Assembly: GCA_937910305.1 (NCBI GenBank)
Contig: CALEPS010000167.1
Coordinates: forward strand, 7,400 to 71,399
DNA length: 64,000 nt
Direction: 5' to 3'
Origin: an uncultured Bacteroidales bacterium
GTDB lineage: Bacteria; Bacteroidota; Bacteroidia; Bacteroidales; Paludibacteraceae
Position 1 is the stretch's first letter, and the number at the start of each line of letters is the position of its first letter. The position numbers were made by a program, and so were the translations under genes. Positions 54,159 through 62,385 of the stretch are shown piece by piece. Below the pieces are notes generated by a model. The model was not told the DNA's origin. It ran no database searches and saw only the letters and a program-made list of their open reading frames with translations.

Positions 54159-54401
54159 TTACAAAAACACCTCCATACCATTGATTTGGAAGATGCAGAC
54201 ATCACGCACCTTGCGAATTTGGTTTGAATTGAGCAGTTTGATGGTGCGTGTGCCCTCATAATAATCATAGTGGAGGGATATGCAGTTGTCATAGTGCAAA
54301 AGCTCTCCAGCGGTTTTTCCGGTGGAGCGCCAAACGACGAGGTCCACGGGGTCGGGACGCTGAAGCATGGCTTGAGCTGTGGAAATATGAATTGCGTTCA
54401 T
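54159..54401 (-). CDS. Small phage protein, last of the capsid operon
   Basis: 80 residues (MNAIHISTAQAMLQRPDPVDL), beta-rich with VVWRSTGKTAGELLHYDN and RKVRDVCIFQINGMEVFL. ATGA-type overlap with the PLD-like gene at 54398. No family recognised. Confidence 0.6.
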   Translation of the reverse strand: MNAIHISTAQAMLQRPDPVDLVVWRSTGKTAGELLHYDNCISLHYDYYEGTRTIKLLNSNQIRKVRDVCIFQINGMEVFL

Positions 54402-54919
54402 GCGTTGTCTATTTTCTCTTTGAATAGTTCAGACAGGGGTACAGAATGGTTTTGGATAAGATCTTCCATGTCGGAGAGGAAGGTTTGAAATACATCCGGA
54501 TTGGTTGTAACAATGGCGGATTCCATACGGTTGCCTCGTGTCAAGTTCTGCGATGTAATGATGGAAACAGTATCGCCCTTGACGGAGCGAATAAGTATGA
54601 CCTTGGAATGATTGTCGGCAAGGTACGTATGCTCAATAACCTGCGTGAGGAAAGTCCAGAGACGGAGTGTTTTGTTTGTCGCCTTAAAATCGAGCACAAG
54701 TCGGATTGTTCCGACTTTGCCCGATTTCGATATAAAATACAGGCGACGAAGAAACTCCTCGGAAATAGAGAAAGAGGTTTGCCAAATAGACGATTTGCCG
54801 ACTTGGTTGAGTACCCATTCAACCACATCGGCGACTTGGAGCGTGTTCGTGAGATAACATTGCAACGGTGCAGTTGCAAGGGGCTTCAAGTAATCGTCTA
54901 TTGCAACACCTCTTTTCAT
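54398..54919 (-). CDS. Phospholipase-D-like protein in the capsid operon
   Basis: 173 residues. NHSKVILIRSVKGD near 103 has the H-x-K of PLD/Nuc enzymes, and VSIITSQNLTRGNRMES near 118 the following S-x-N...N-x-x-E segment, so one HKD-like motif lies in a Nuc-type fold. One motif per chain would need a dimer, as in Nuc. The Asp of HKD is replaced or shifted (KVILIRSVKGD). It could be a nuclease or a structural relative; its presence among capsid genes is unusual. Confidence 0.6.
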   Translation of the reverse strand: MKRGVAIDDYLKPLATAPLQCYLTNTLQVADVVEWVLNQVGKSSIWQTSFSISEEFLRRLYFISKSGKVGTIRLVLDFKATNKTLRLWTFLTQVIEHTYLADNHSKVILIRSVKGDTVSIITSQNLTRGNRMESAIVTTNPDVFQTFLSDMEDLIQNHSVPLSELFKEKIDNA

Positions 54920-54994
54920 ACCTCATTACATTCGGTTGGAACTTTGGCAGCGGTGAGTTGCGAATGCAAGCATTCACTCACCTTGCACAAACTT

Positions 54995-55549
54995 TCACTC
55001 CTTACCGTAACTGTCGTAGGCTTTCCAGTTAGCGTGGTATCGCTTGTCGAGCTCAATGAGTTCTTTGAGGAAAGGATAACGCTCGCTGTCCGGGCATGTG
55101 GCGTTGGTAGTGGAAAGAACTACCAGCTTTGCATGTAGGGCGCGCATTTTCTGCAGCAGAGAAAGATTCTCGCTGTAGCGTGCCTGTATATCCTCGGGCA
55201 GCGTGTCGTGATCGGCGCGTTTTCCTTTCTTAAACTCTTCAGCAGCCGCTTCCTTCTGCTTTCTAGTGCGAGTGGGAGCGTCTAGGTGGTCGCGCTTAAT
55301 AATCGCGTTCACTTGCTGCTGCATTTGCTCGACCTGCGTATGCGTTAGGTCCTGCAAGCGGAACTTGAGGTATTTGCGAAGTTGGTACTCAATATCTTCC
55401 GCGTGCCGGGAGAGATTGCCCATAATATTACGATAGAGGATTTGGTTACCGGACAACTGAAGCAGATACAGCGCACCTTGCTCCAAATTCCGCTTGTCAG
55501 CAGGGCTATTGAGCCAATCCTGCACCTTCATTGTGAAATTGTGATCCAT
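54995..55549 (-). CDS. Helical phage protein of unknown role
   Basis: 184 residues, coiled-coil rich: IEYQLRKYLKFRLQDLTHTQ, VEQMQQQVNAIIKRDHLD, QARYSENLSLLQKMRALHAK. A basic linker (TRTRKQKEAAAEEFKKGKR) lies in the middle. No named family. Between the phosphoribosyltransferase and PLD-like genes. Confidence 0.6.
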   Translation of the reverse strand: MDHNFTMKVQDWLNSPADKRNLEQGALYLLQLSGNQILYRNIMGNLSRHAEDIEYQLRKYLKFRLQDLTHTQVEQMQQQVNAIIKRDHLDAPTRTRKQKEAAAEEFKKGKRADHDTLPEDIQARYSENLSLLQKMRALHAKLVVLSTTNATCPDSERYPFLKELIELDKRYHANWKAYDSYGKE

Positions 55550-55586
55550 AATTGAAAATTGTTGCCGCCATCCTGCGGAGACGGCA

Positions 55587-56213
55587 TTACAAGTTATTGT
55601 TTATGCCGACAAAGAAAACAAGGTTCTTGCCGAGCGGTTCTAGCAAGCGATACATGGAAGATATGGTTGAGCCGGTGGTAACGAAATCATCAAAGATTAT
55701 CAGATTGGGTTCGGTTGGGAGCGTACCCAAATCGAAATCTACGTTTACACGTTGGCGCGTGTGTGCAAGTGCTACATCCTCGTAATAAGGGATTGCGAGG
55801 TTGTGGCCAATTTGCTCTGCAATACGACAGGCGAAGTTCTTGGTAAGATGTCGCCTTTTAGGAGTTGCACATATCGCCCAGTTACCAGAGGAAAGGTAGT
55901 GACCAAGGACTTTGCGGATAACATCCGTCATCTTGGTTGCGAACTTCTCTACCATATCATCATCCGCTTTAATATCGGTAAGCAATCGCCCTTTGATTGA
56001 CTTTTTCCAAAGGGTGATGACTGTCACACCGGCGTGCGGTGAGATAGCAATGCGTTCCTGCGAAAGGTCGCACCGTGCGGCGGTGTCCTCTCCCTTGTGC
56101 CAGCCTTTGCGTTGTGTTTCGGCAAAGATGTCTTTAGGGGGAGCAGAAACGGCAGAGGCAGCTCCCGTAGAGGAACTGCCCATGCCTACATCAGAAGGAG
56201 AAAAGAGCGACAT
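55587..56213 (-). CDS. Phosphoribosyltransferase-like protein in the capsid operon
   Basis: 208 residues. PNLIIFDDFVTTGSTISSMY near 170 is the PRPP-binding loop (acidic pair followed by TTGST) of type I phosphoribosyltransferases, closest to ComF-like ones. Upstream are ATPKRRHLTKNFACRIAEQ (likely the second substrate-side loop) and ALAHTRQRVNVDFDL. The N-terminal 45 residues are Ser/Ala-rich. Start and the upstream stop overlap as TAATG. Phage PRTases may serve nucleotide salvage or base modification; which one is not visible here. Confidence 0.78.
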   Translation of the reverse strand: MSLFSPSDVGMGSSSTGAASAVSAPPKDIFAETQRKGWHKGEDTAARCDLSQERIAISPHAGVTVITLWKKSIKGRLLTDIKADDDMVEKFATKMTDVIRKVLGHYLSSGNWAICATPKRRHLTKNFACRIAEQIGHNLAIPYYEDVALAHTRQRVNVDFDLGTLPTEPNLIIFDDFVTTGSTISSMYRLLEPLGKNLVFFVGINNNL

Positions 56214-56803
56214 TATTCACCCGGTGTTTGTGTCTGCTCGGAAGCAGGGTTAATCGTGTCCGTTTCGGTTATGATTTCGCCCTCATAGAACGGAACCGGC
56301 ACAACATCAGAAGCTTCAGCGTTGATGGTTGTGGAGGTTGTGCCAGTTGCACCTTGACCGAGATCTTGGGCAACGGTGGCTTTCGTGTTCCACTTGTCCG
56401 AACCGATAACGCGGAATTTGCCTCGCATGTCCTCTACCAAGAACACATTATCCGTGTTGTTGATATAGGCGGCTGCAGCAGAAGCCTCCGGACCGACGGC
56501 AGGGTGTACAGCCGTGAGTTTGTTGAGCTGCGTTTGGCTCGGCACTTCTCCCTGCGCTTCGGAAGTGACTTGGCACTTATCCGGCAGCACATCGATGTGC
56601 TTCCAAGAGGCGTCGGCAGCCAAAGTGAAATTGCCTTGATAAACGGCAGATGTCGGGCGACCGTTCTCATCGACCGGCAGCGTTGGCCACTTTACAATTT
56701 CGCTTTTTGCGAGGTAATAGATACGACGCTTGATGCCCGGCAGTTCGGGTGTTCCCTGACACCAGTTAAGGGAGCGTTGCAGATTATTACATGTCTTTGC
56801 CAT
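56213..56803 (-). CDS. Phage structural protein, possible capsid decoration or tail tube
   Basis: 196 residues after the major capsid gene. AKTCNNLQRSLNWCQGTPELPG opens it and KRRIYYLAKSEIVKWPTLP follows, typical of a conserved Bacteroidetes phage family; the rest is beta-rich with an Ala/Thr-rich tail (ATGTTSTTINAEASD). No enzymatic motif. An A/T-rich leader with TTTTTCACAATATG precedes its start. Confidence 0.6.
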   Translation of the reverse strand: MAKTCNNLQRSLNWCQGTPELPGIKRRIYYLAKSEIVKWPTLPVDENGRPTSAVYQGNFTLAADASWKHIDVLPDKCQVTSEAQGEVPSQTQLNKLTAVHPAVGPEASAAAAYINNTDNVFLVEDMRGKFRVIGSDKWNTKATVAQDLGQGATGTTSTTINAEASDVVPVPFYEGEIITETDTINPASEQTQTPGE

Positions 56804-56898
56804 ATTGTGAAAAATTTAGATGTTACGAAATGGGCTTTGCCCAATGGCTACGCTCCGGCTATTACCTCGAAGTTTGACCAAAGGGCAAAGCGGAGAGG

Positions 56899-57993
56899 TT
56901 ACTCTTGCCCCGTATCGGGGTTGTCCCCACCGTTGTTGTCGCCTCCAGCGTTCTCTCCGCCTGTGGTGCCTCCTGCATTGTCAGCAGGTGCAGCAGGTGT
57001 GGCAGGAGCGGCCGGGGTTGCGGTCTGCTCCGGCTCGGTGGCAAGTTCGATAGTTTTGAAACGGCGTTTGTCTATCGTTTCGAACTGTACACCGAAGAAC
57101 ATGGTTGCGATGAACGAGAGCATAAACGGATCATACTCCTTAACGAGGATAGAGGTTTCATCCGACATGTTGTCGTAGCCATAGAGCATGTTGCTCTTGG
57201 GCGAGATGTGGATGAAGTTCGAGCCGACTTTGTTGGCGAGCGGCACCATGACGAGGCGACCCTCCGAACCCTCTACTGCGTTCTGCTGATAACGGTTGTT
57301 ATACGGCAGACCACCGTGAGTAAGTTGATAGGACTCGTTGTACATGTCCACAAGTTGCTGCGAGCAGTAGAGATTCAACTGCTGTGCGCGGAGGTGCGGA
57401 TCAAGCGAGAAAAGGATGTCTTTGAGAACATCGCAAGCGTTGGCACGAGTGATTTTCTCGGTAAGCTTGAGATAGTTGCCTTTGGCAACAGAAATGTTCT
57501 CGGCCTCAATCTCTTTTCGGGTAATGGTGTCGAAGCCATCAAAGAGATCCAAAGTGGTTTCCCCATCAGGGTTGCGTACGCCTGCCCAGATAGCCTCATT
57601 GAGGTGGAAGGAAAGCGACTTTGCCATAAAAGCGAGGACGTGCTTTGCCGTTGGGGTTTGCATCTGTCCATCGCCTTTGGTAGGACCTTCGCCGAGCAAT
57701 GTCTGAATTGCGCGGTTCGGCTCGAAGTCGGCGATTACAGAACCGAAGAAGGTTTCCAGCGTGCGGAAATCCAACTTGAGGTTGTTATTAGAGCGGCGTT
57801 TAGGGTTGTAAGGACCAAACTGTGCGTCAAAGTCCATCGTACCTACTCGCTCCTTATAACGGATACCCGGGCGACCTGTCATGTGCTTGAGGGTATCCAT
57901 GCTTCCCAAAATCGGGAGCATGAGCAGTTCCTTGCGGTACTTGACCGCTGCTTCCTGATACTGCTCTAATGTAAAAACTAATTTACCAGCCAT
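56899..57993 (-). CDS. Major capsid protein
   Basis: 364 residues, directly after the protease-scaffold gene. An N-terminal helix (LVFTLEQYQEAAVKYRKEL), GRPGIRYKERVGTMDFDAQFG near 40, and SPKSNMLYGYDNMSDETSIL with FMLSFIATMFFGVQFETIDKRR near 290-330 fit an HK97-like capsid with a closing A domain. The last 40 residues are a Pro/Ala/Gly/Asp-rich tail (TPAAPATPAAPADN), probably exposed. Assignment rests on size, place and fold-like layout rather than a named family. Confidence 0.78.
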   Translation of the reverse strand: MAGKLVFTLEQYQEAAVKYRKELLMLPILGSMDTLKHMTGRPGIRYKERVGTMDFDAQFGPYNPKRRSNNNLKLDFRTLETFFGSVIADFEPNRAIQTLLGEGPTKGDGQMQTPTAKHVLAFMAKSLSFHLNEAIWAGVRNPDGETTLDLFDGFDTITRKEIEAENISVAKGNYLKLTEKITRANACDVLKDILFSLDPHLRAQQLNLYCSQQLVDMYNESYQLTHGGLPYNNRYQQNAVEGSEGRLVMVPLANKVGSNFIHISPKSNMLYGYDNMSDETSILVKEYDPFMLSFIATMFFGVQFETIDKRRFKTIELATEPEQTATPAAPATPAAPADNAGGTTGGENAGGDNNGGDNPDTGQE

Positions 57994-58020
57994 ATTGTTA
58001 CGAATTAAGGGGGTTAGCTA

Positions 58021-59073
58021 TTAGGGCAGCATATCAAACAATGCCTGTGCATCGTTCATCACGCGCACCTGCTCCTCAATCTCGTTCGTAGGCGTGGGCG
58101 CGTTGCCGTTGTTCAACACTTGGGATGTTTTGTCCCCGGGCTTGGCGGCGAGAAGGGCTGCTTGCTCATCGACCTTGGCTTGGAGATCCTTGATGGACTG
58201 GTCGCGTTGAGCAATGACATTATCCTTCTCGGTGGCGGTGGCTTGCAATTTGTCGGCTTGATCTTTGAGGAAAGCCTCCAAGGTGGAGCATTGTGCTTCC
58301 GTAAGGGAACACTTGCCATCCGTGAATTGCAGCGCATCTACAGCGAGAGCGGCTGCAAGCAAAGGAAATAATTTGTTCATAGGTTCAATATTTTGGGGTT
58401 GTTTGTCTTGCGAACGGAACAAATTAGCGATGGCATTGAGGAACTTGGAGAATTGCGAATTACCCTCGACAGGCAGATTGGGGATAGGCATACCGACAGA
58501 AGCCATAGCAGAGGCTACGGCATCGGTGAGCACCGGGGCTTGGTCCTCATCGGCGTTGGTGATCTCATCCACGAAGCCCCAATCAAGAGCCTCTTTAGCA
58601 GAGAGCCAGCCGCCAACTTTCATAAGTGCCAGGAGTGCATCCGCATCTTTCTTGCACTTACGGGAATACATGCCTGCAACATTGGCATCCATCTTCTCCA
58701 AATCGGTTTTGAGTTGTTCGAGGGAAGCGATTTGGGATGCCAGTTGGTCGGCATTGAGCTGCGCCCATTGGAAAAATTCCGCAGAGCATTTGTGTGCAAG
58801 GTACATTGCACTTGCGTCCATGGTGATACGTTTCGCACCGAGGGAAGCGATTGTAGCTGCCGAGGCGTTCATGCCCACGAAATGGACGGTAACATCACCG
58901 TGGTTGCGGAAAGAAGAAGCAATGGAAAGAGCGGTGGCGAGAGAGCCACCGAGAGAATCAATAAGCACATTAACCGGTTTGCCTGCGTTCTTGTTCAGAA
59001 CGTAATCAACATAGTTCTTGTCGAAATCGTAGCCTCCTACGAAACCTTTGAGGTGGAGATGGTAATTTTGCAT
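58021..59073 (-). CDS. ClpP-type head maturation protease with C-terminal scaffold region
   Basis: 350 residues. The N-terminal ClpP/S49-like part has LIDSLGGSLATALSIAS near 37, the nucleophile Ser in VGMNASAATIASLGAK near 70, and the His in AMYLAHKCSAEF near 90. The C-terminal part (about 225-320) is a coiled coil (LEAFLKDQADKLQATATEK, QRDQSIKDLQAKVDEQA), suggesting that protease and scaffold are one chain, as in some phages. Cleaves scaffold during head maturation. First gene of the promoter E operon. Confidence 0.87.
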   Translation of the reverse strand: MQNYHLHLKGFVGGYDFDKNYVDYVLNKNAGKPVNVLIDSLGGSLATALSIASSFRNHGDVTVHFVGMNASAATIASLGAKRITMDASAMYLAHKCSAEFFQWAQLNADQLASQIASLEQLKTDLEKMDANVAGMYSRKCKKDADALLALMKVGGWLSAKEALDWGFVDEITNADEDQAPVLTDAVASAMASVGMPIPNLPVEGNSQFSKFLNAIANLFRSQDKQPQNIEPMNKLFPLLAAALAVDALQFTDGKCSLTEAQCSTLEAFLKDQADKLQATATEKDNVIAQRDQSIKDLQAKVDEQAALLAAKPGDKTSQVLNNGNAPTPTNEIEEQVRVMNDAQALFDMLP

Positions 59074-59094
59074 CGCTAAATTGAATTAACGACG

Positions 59095-59129
59095 CAAAGG
59101 TACTGCGTTTACGCGCTACGCGAAAAGAC
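59095..59129 (-). promoter_or_regulatory. Phage-type promoter E (capsid operon)
   Basis: Minus strand GTCTTTTCGC at 59129-59120, 17 bases, TACCTTTG at 59102-59095, ending about 20 bases before ATG 59073. Confidence 0.88.
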
Positions 59130-59135
59130 GGTAAA

Positions 59136-59561
59136 TCAGGCGATAGAACACGCCACAAGTGCTTTTATAGACTGGTATTTTACTTCGTAGGAGATAGCAT
59201 TGGGTTCGGCATCCGGCAAACCGAAACCTCTACTGACACCGATTTGGGGGAATGGTGCTTCCTTTGCACCGAGGATATAGGTTCGGTTCATAACATCGGT
59301 AATGACGAATGCGACCGGGTGGTCCTCCGGCAACTCGACTTGTGACTGAAATGTCAAAGTAGCTGTTTCGGCAGTACCGTTGTTTTCGTTGGTGTTCTCC
59401 ACTATGCAGGTACACTCACCCGTGAATGGGAGCGGAGTGAGTTTAGCGAAAATCATTATGGGCATTTTCGCTACAGCCTGCATAGCTATGTTATTGTTCA
59501 AGTTGTCGGAAAAAACATAAGCGAGCGACTTGATACCGGGGAGAGCAAATTGGTTATTCAT
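59136..59561 (-). CDS. Phage protein of unknown role upstream of the capsid operon
   Basis: 141 residues, beta-rich (ECTCIVENTNENNGTAETAT, VAFVITDVMNRTYILGAKEA) and no enzymatic motif; FPQIGVSRGFGLPDAEPNAI near 105. Resembles a structural protein but lies before promoter E, so it may be early or middle class. Probably shares the host-type promoter at 60181 with its upstream neighbour. Confidence 0.55.
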   Translation of the reverse strand: MNNQFALPGIKSLAYVFSDNLNNNIAMQAVAKMPIMIFAKLTPLPFTGECTCIVENTNENNGTAETATLTFQSQVELPEDHPVAFVITDVMNRTYILGAKEAPFPQIGVSRGFGLPDAEPNAISYEVKYQSIKALVACSIA

Positions 59562-59597
59562 AACTTCTCTACACTTTGGAACAGTTCTGCCACACCT

Positions 59598-60155
59598 CTA
59601 CACGTAGGAGTGCTTTGGATTTTTGCGGCTCGAATCCGAACGTTTTTTGCGCGAATTTATCTTGTATGTAATGTCGCGTTTGCGTTGATAGCGTTTCGCG
59701 ATGGCGTTCCAGTTCGGTTCGTCACAGGATATGCCGTGCTTCTCCATGAAAGCCCATATAGCATGATCCTGCCGATTGAGGCGCACCCGGAAGGTGTGCA
59801 ACTCCTGCCACAAGCAAATATCAAAGGACTCCAGTATAGCGTTCTGCAGTTCCAGTTTGGCGTGAGGACCGATATAGTTGAAAACGCGTGGATCTCGATC
59901 CGAGTAATAGGGAATAGCCAAAGCCAAGGTAGCGTCAGCAGGAATTGGCTCCGGAACATCAGAAGGCTGTTTCTGTAGCACACGGTGCAAAACCTGCGAT
60001 TCATACGAACCGCGAACTGGCTCCACCGGAGTAAGAGCAGGGATTGGCTGATTGGGGCAGATATCATCCTCTCGATGATGTACTTTTCTGCACGTGTGCG
60101 CATACCATTGTGCGAGGTATGGCGGCAGGGATAAATATACACAAATAGCACTCAT
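59598..60155 (-). CDS. Basic-tailed phage protein, candidate regulator
   Basis: 185 residues. AIPYYSDRDPRVFNYIGPHA near 86 and RLNRQDHAIWAFMEKHGISC near 126 look like folded segments; the C-terminus is strongly basic (KRYQRKRDITYKINSRKKRSD). No family recognised. It precedes the capsid operon and has a host-type promoter, so it could be the activator that recognises the phage-type promoters; this is inference only. Confidence 0.5.
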   Translation of the reverse strand: MSAICVYLSLPPYLAQWYAHTCRKVHHREDDICPNQPIPALTPVEPVRGSYESQVLHRVLQKQPSDVPEPIPADATLALAIPYYSDRDPRVFNYIGPHAKLELQNAILESFDICLWQELHTFRVRLNRQDHAIWAFMEKHGISCDEPNWNAIAKRYQRKRDITYKINSRKKRSDSSRKNPKHSYV

Positions 60156-60180
60156 AGCGTAAGTTTTTACGTTTTGAGTG

Positions 60181-60211
60181 CAAAGATAGCGGAAATAAAC
60201 CGAATATCAAA
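60181..60211 (-). promoter_or_regulatory. Host-type promoter for the gene at 59598-60155
   Basis: Minus strand TATCTTTG at 60188-60181 and TTTG at 60211-60208, 19 bases apart; the -33 region only weakly resembles the phage box. Confidence 0.72.
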
Positions 60212-60274
60212 AGAAAGCCCTTCCAAAGAACGGAAAGTATCTACACTTTACAAACTTTGGAAAGGCATGAGGGA

Positions 60275-61186
60275 TTACTCGTACAAGTGGAGCGTGTCGA
60301 GTGCATCCTGTTTGAAGCGTTCCGCCAACCATTGGGGTTTGAGGACTTTGAGACTTGGGCCCTGTGTGCGCAGTTCCTGTATGAAATCGAAAGTGGGCGC
60401 AATATGGTAGGCGAAAACAGAACGCTCCTGCGTCTGTTCGACTTCCTTTTGCGAGTGGTGCAGCGGCAATGTACGAATGTAGTTGGCAGTATGGGCATCC
60501 ACCTCAATTTCGACATCTTCAGGAACAACATCGGTATTGCGCACCGTACCAAAGTAGTTGTTAAAGTACTCAAGCCCATCAAAATCCGAAGGGTACGCAA
60601 AAGTTTCATCTAAGATAGCGAGTTCGTGAATACGATCGAGCGAATAGATGCGAGGCGCGTCGTAGTCCTCACTTTTGCCGACCATATACCAGCGCAGGCG
60701 GAACACTTTCAAGCAATAGGGATTGATCCGGAAAGTATGTGCGGACTCCTTGACAAAGCTCTTGTAGGTCATCTGAAGCACATTGTTGTTGCGCATAGCC
60801 TGTATGATAATGGTAAGGTATCGGTGTCCGGACGGTATATCTTCAAAGAGCAGGCGCGATTTGATAGCTTGGCTCTCCATGAGCATTGCTTGGACGGCAA
60901 ACGCATTGAGTGCCCATTTCTGAATCAAGTTGGACTTTATATCATCGGCGTTGGCAATGTAGTAGTAAATATACGGAGTACGTGACATCTCAATGAAGAT
61001 GCCGAAGATCTGCGCGATAGCGTCACGATGCCGCAAGACTTGCTTGCGAGCGTACTCCGGTTCGTGGTACTCATTGCAGGGAGATTTTTCCCATAACTCG
61101 TTAAGTCGGGCAGGAGTGATTTTTCCTTCCGAATATACTGTGTTAATCAGCCATACATAGCGGCGGAACAGACTTGCGCTTGCCAT
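60275..61186 (-). CDS. WYL-domain transcriptional regulator
   Basis: 303 residues. A winged-helix-like N-terminus (SLFRRYVWLINTVYSEGKIT) is followed by the WYL domain: LQMTYKSFVKESAHTFRINP near 142, LRWYMVGKSEDYDAPRIYSL near 165 (the W-Y-x pattern) and the WCX-like end (VLKPQWLAERFKQDA). WYL proteins sense nucleic acid or small ligands and often control defence or lysogeny genes. Here, beside the antirestriction genes, it is the best candidate lysogeny regulator. Confidence 0.87.
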   Translation of the reverse strand: MASASLFRRYVWLINTVYSEGKITPARLNELWEKSPCNEYHEPEYARKQVLRHRDAIAQIFGIFIEMSRTPYIYYYIANADDIKSNLIQKWALNAFAVQAMLMESQAIKSRLLFEDIPSGHRYLTIIIQAMRNNNVLQMTYKSFVKESAHTFRINPYCLKVFRLRWYMVGKSEDYDAPRIYSLDRIHELAILDETFAYPSDFDGLEYFNNYFGTVRNTDVVPEDVEIEVDAHTANYIRTLPLHHSQKEVEQTQERSVFAYHIAPTFDFIQELRTQGPSLKVLKPQWLAERFKQDALDTLHLYE

Positions 61187-61205
61187 AGTGTTTCAAAATT
61201 TGGCG

Positions 61206-61235
61206 CAAAGATACAAAAAAATCGGGACATTTCAA
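61206..61235 (-). promoter_or_regulatory. Host-type promoter for the WYL regulator
   Basis: Minus strand TATCTTTG at 61213-61206 and TTG at 61235-61233, 19 bases apart. Confidence 0.82.
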
Positions 61236-61335
61236 GTCCCAATCAAGAAAAAAATGCAAAAAAAGTGTATTTTGTAACGCATAAGGGGGAAAGCGAGCGG
61301 TCTGGGTATCAGCTGCGAGCGTCCCGATATGGGAA

Positions 61336-61354
61336 GGGCAGCATTGCGCTGCCC
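61336..61354 (-). terminator. Hairpin just after the ArdA gene
   Basis: GGGCAGC pairs with GCTGCCC around ATTGC, five bases past the ArdA stop. No clear T run, so termination strength is uncertain. Confidence 0.55.
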
Positions 61355-61359
61355 CTCTC

Positions 61360-61923
61360 TCATGCTCGGAAGATGTGCCCATCGACCTCGGTATAATCTC
61401 CGCCCGTATCGAGCGAACGCCAAACGGCTGAATAATCAATGCAGCATTGGAGCCATTGAGGAAGATTTTTGAAGTAGCCGCACTCCTCGCAAAGGTACTC
61501 GGCGAAATCTTCGGGGCTATCGTATTTGCCCTCGTAGCGTTCCTCAAAATCTTCAAGCGTGCCCTCATCCCAATAGCTCAGATAAGCCTCGTAAGCCTCG
61601 CGGCGTTCCTCGCTCAGTTCGGCATATTCTTTGATTTTGTCGAACGTGCTTTCGCCCATGCAGCCTTCACAATACCATTGTTCGGGGAAGTGCTCGTAAT
61701 CTTGGAACATGAGTTCCGGCTCTATCTCATCCGCATGCAAGCGGTTGCAAAACTCCATGAAATCGTGGTAGGTTTCAAAGGTTGATAAATCAATCCACAT
61801 GCCGTACAAACTGCCGTTGTTGTACTTGGCATACGTGCCACAATAGACGGCTGGGTTGCTGTTCTCGTAGTGTGCTGCGTGTTCGCGAATTTCGTTCTTT
61901 GTCAGCGGTTCTCTGTAGTTCAT
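61360..61923 (-). CDS. ardA: Antirestriction protein ArdA
   Basis: 187 residues from ATG 61923 (MNYREPLTKNEIREH). Acidic throughout, with AVYCGTYAKYNNGSLYGMWIDL near 25 and the ArdA-type end (WLQCCIDYSAVWRSLDTGGD). ArdA mimics B-DNA and blocks type I restriction. A longer frame upstream reaches the ArdC-like gene, but ATG 61923 fits the family start. It follows the truncated ArdC-like gene by 56 bases containing a GGGGGA/TCCCCC hairpin. Confidence 0.9.
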   Translation of the reverse strand: MNYREPLTKNEIREHAAHYENSNPAVYCGTYAKYNNGSLYGMWIDLSTFETYHDFMEFCNRLHADEIEPELMFQDYEHFPEQWYCEGCMGESTFDKIKEYAELSEERREAYEAYLSYWDEGTLEDFEERYEGKYDSPEDFAEYLCEECGYFKNLPQWLQCCIDYSAVWRSLDTGGDYTEVDGHIFRA

Positions 61924-61979
61924 AATTTTAGGGATTTTGTGCCCTTTGGGGGATTGCTCCCCCTTGGGGCGGTTAAACA

Positions 61980-62348
61980 TTATGCGTTTGCGTTCTCGAA
62001 ATGTACTTGCTCGCGTGAAAATTTGAATGCTACGGGGCAATAAGTGAAGCCTTTTTTGCTCTCTACCGGTGCGCCCCAAAATAAGTAGGCGTGCTGACCT
62101 TTGCGGACGTTTGCCCCTCTTGCTTTCCACCCCTCAAAGGTATCAAGTTCCTGTTCTTGGAGGTTGTAACTCTCGCGGAGTAACTGATTAAGGGTGAAAT
62201 CGGTTCTTCCTGCCTGCTTTGCAAGTTCTGCCAAACTATTGCAAAGGGTTTTCAGACCTGCGCGCAAAGTTGCTGCTTTGCTTGCGTTCTCTACTACTGC
62301 CGCTTGTGCGGTGGTGTTCTCGACTTGGTTTTTCTTTGTACGTGCCAT
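61980..62348 (-). CDS. Truncated ArdC-like protein (N-terminal domain only)
   Basis: 122 residues from ATG 62348 (MARTKKN). TFEGWKARGANVRKGQHAYLFW near 70 and FTYCPVAFKFSREQV near 97 match the N-terminal ssDNA-binding domain of ArdC (W..RG..V.KG.); the zincin protease domain normally following (HEXXH) is missing. Either a stand-alone ssDNA-binding form or a truncation. Upstream neighbour of ardA, a usual pairing in mobile elements. Confidence 0.72.
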   Translation of the reverse strand: MARTKKNQVENTTAQAAVVENASKAATLRAGLKTLCNSLAELAKQAGRTDFTLNQLLRESYNLQEQELDTFEGWKARGANVRKGQHAYLFWGAPVESKKGFTYCPVAFKFSREQVHFENANA

Positions 62349-62385
62349 AGTTGTAAAAATTTGATTGTTATACATTAGTTATTGA

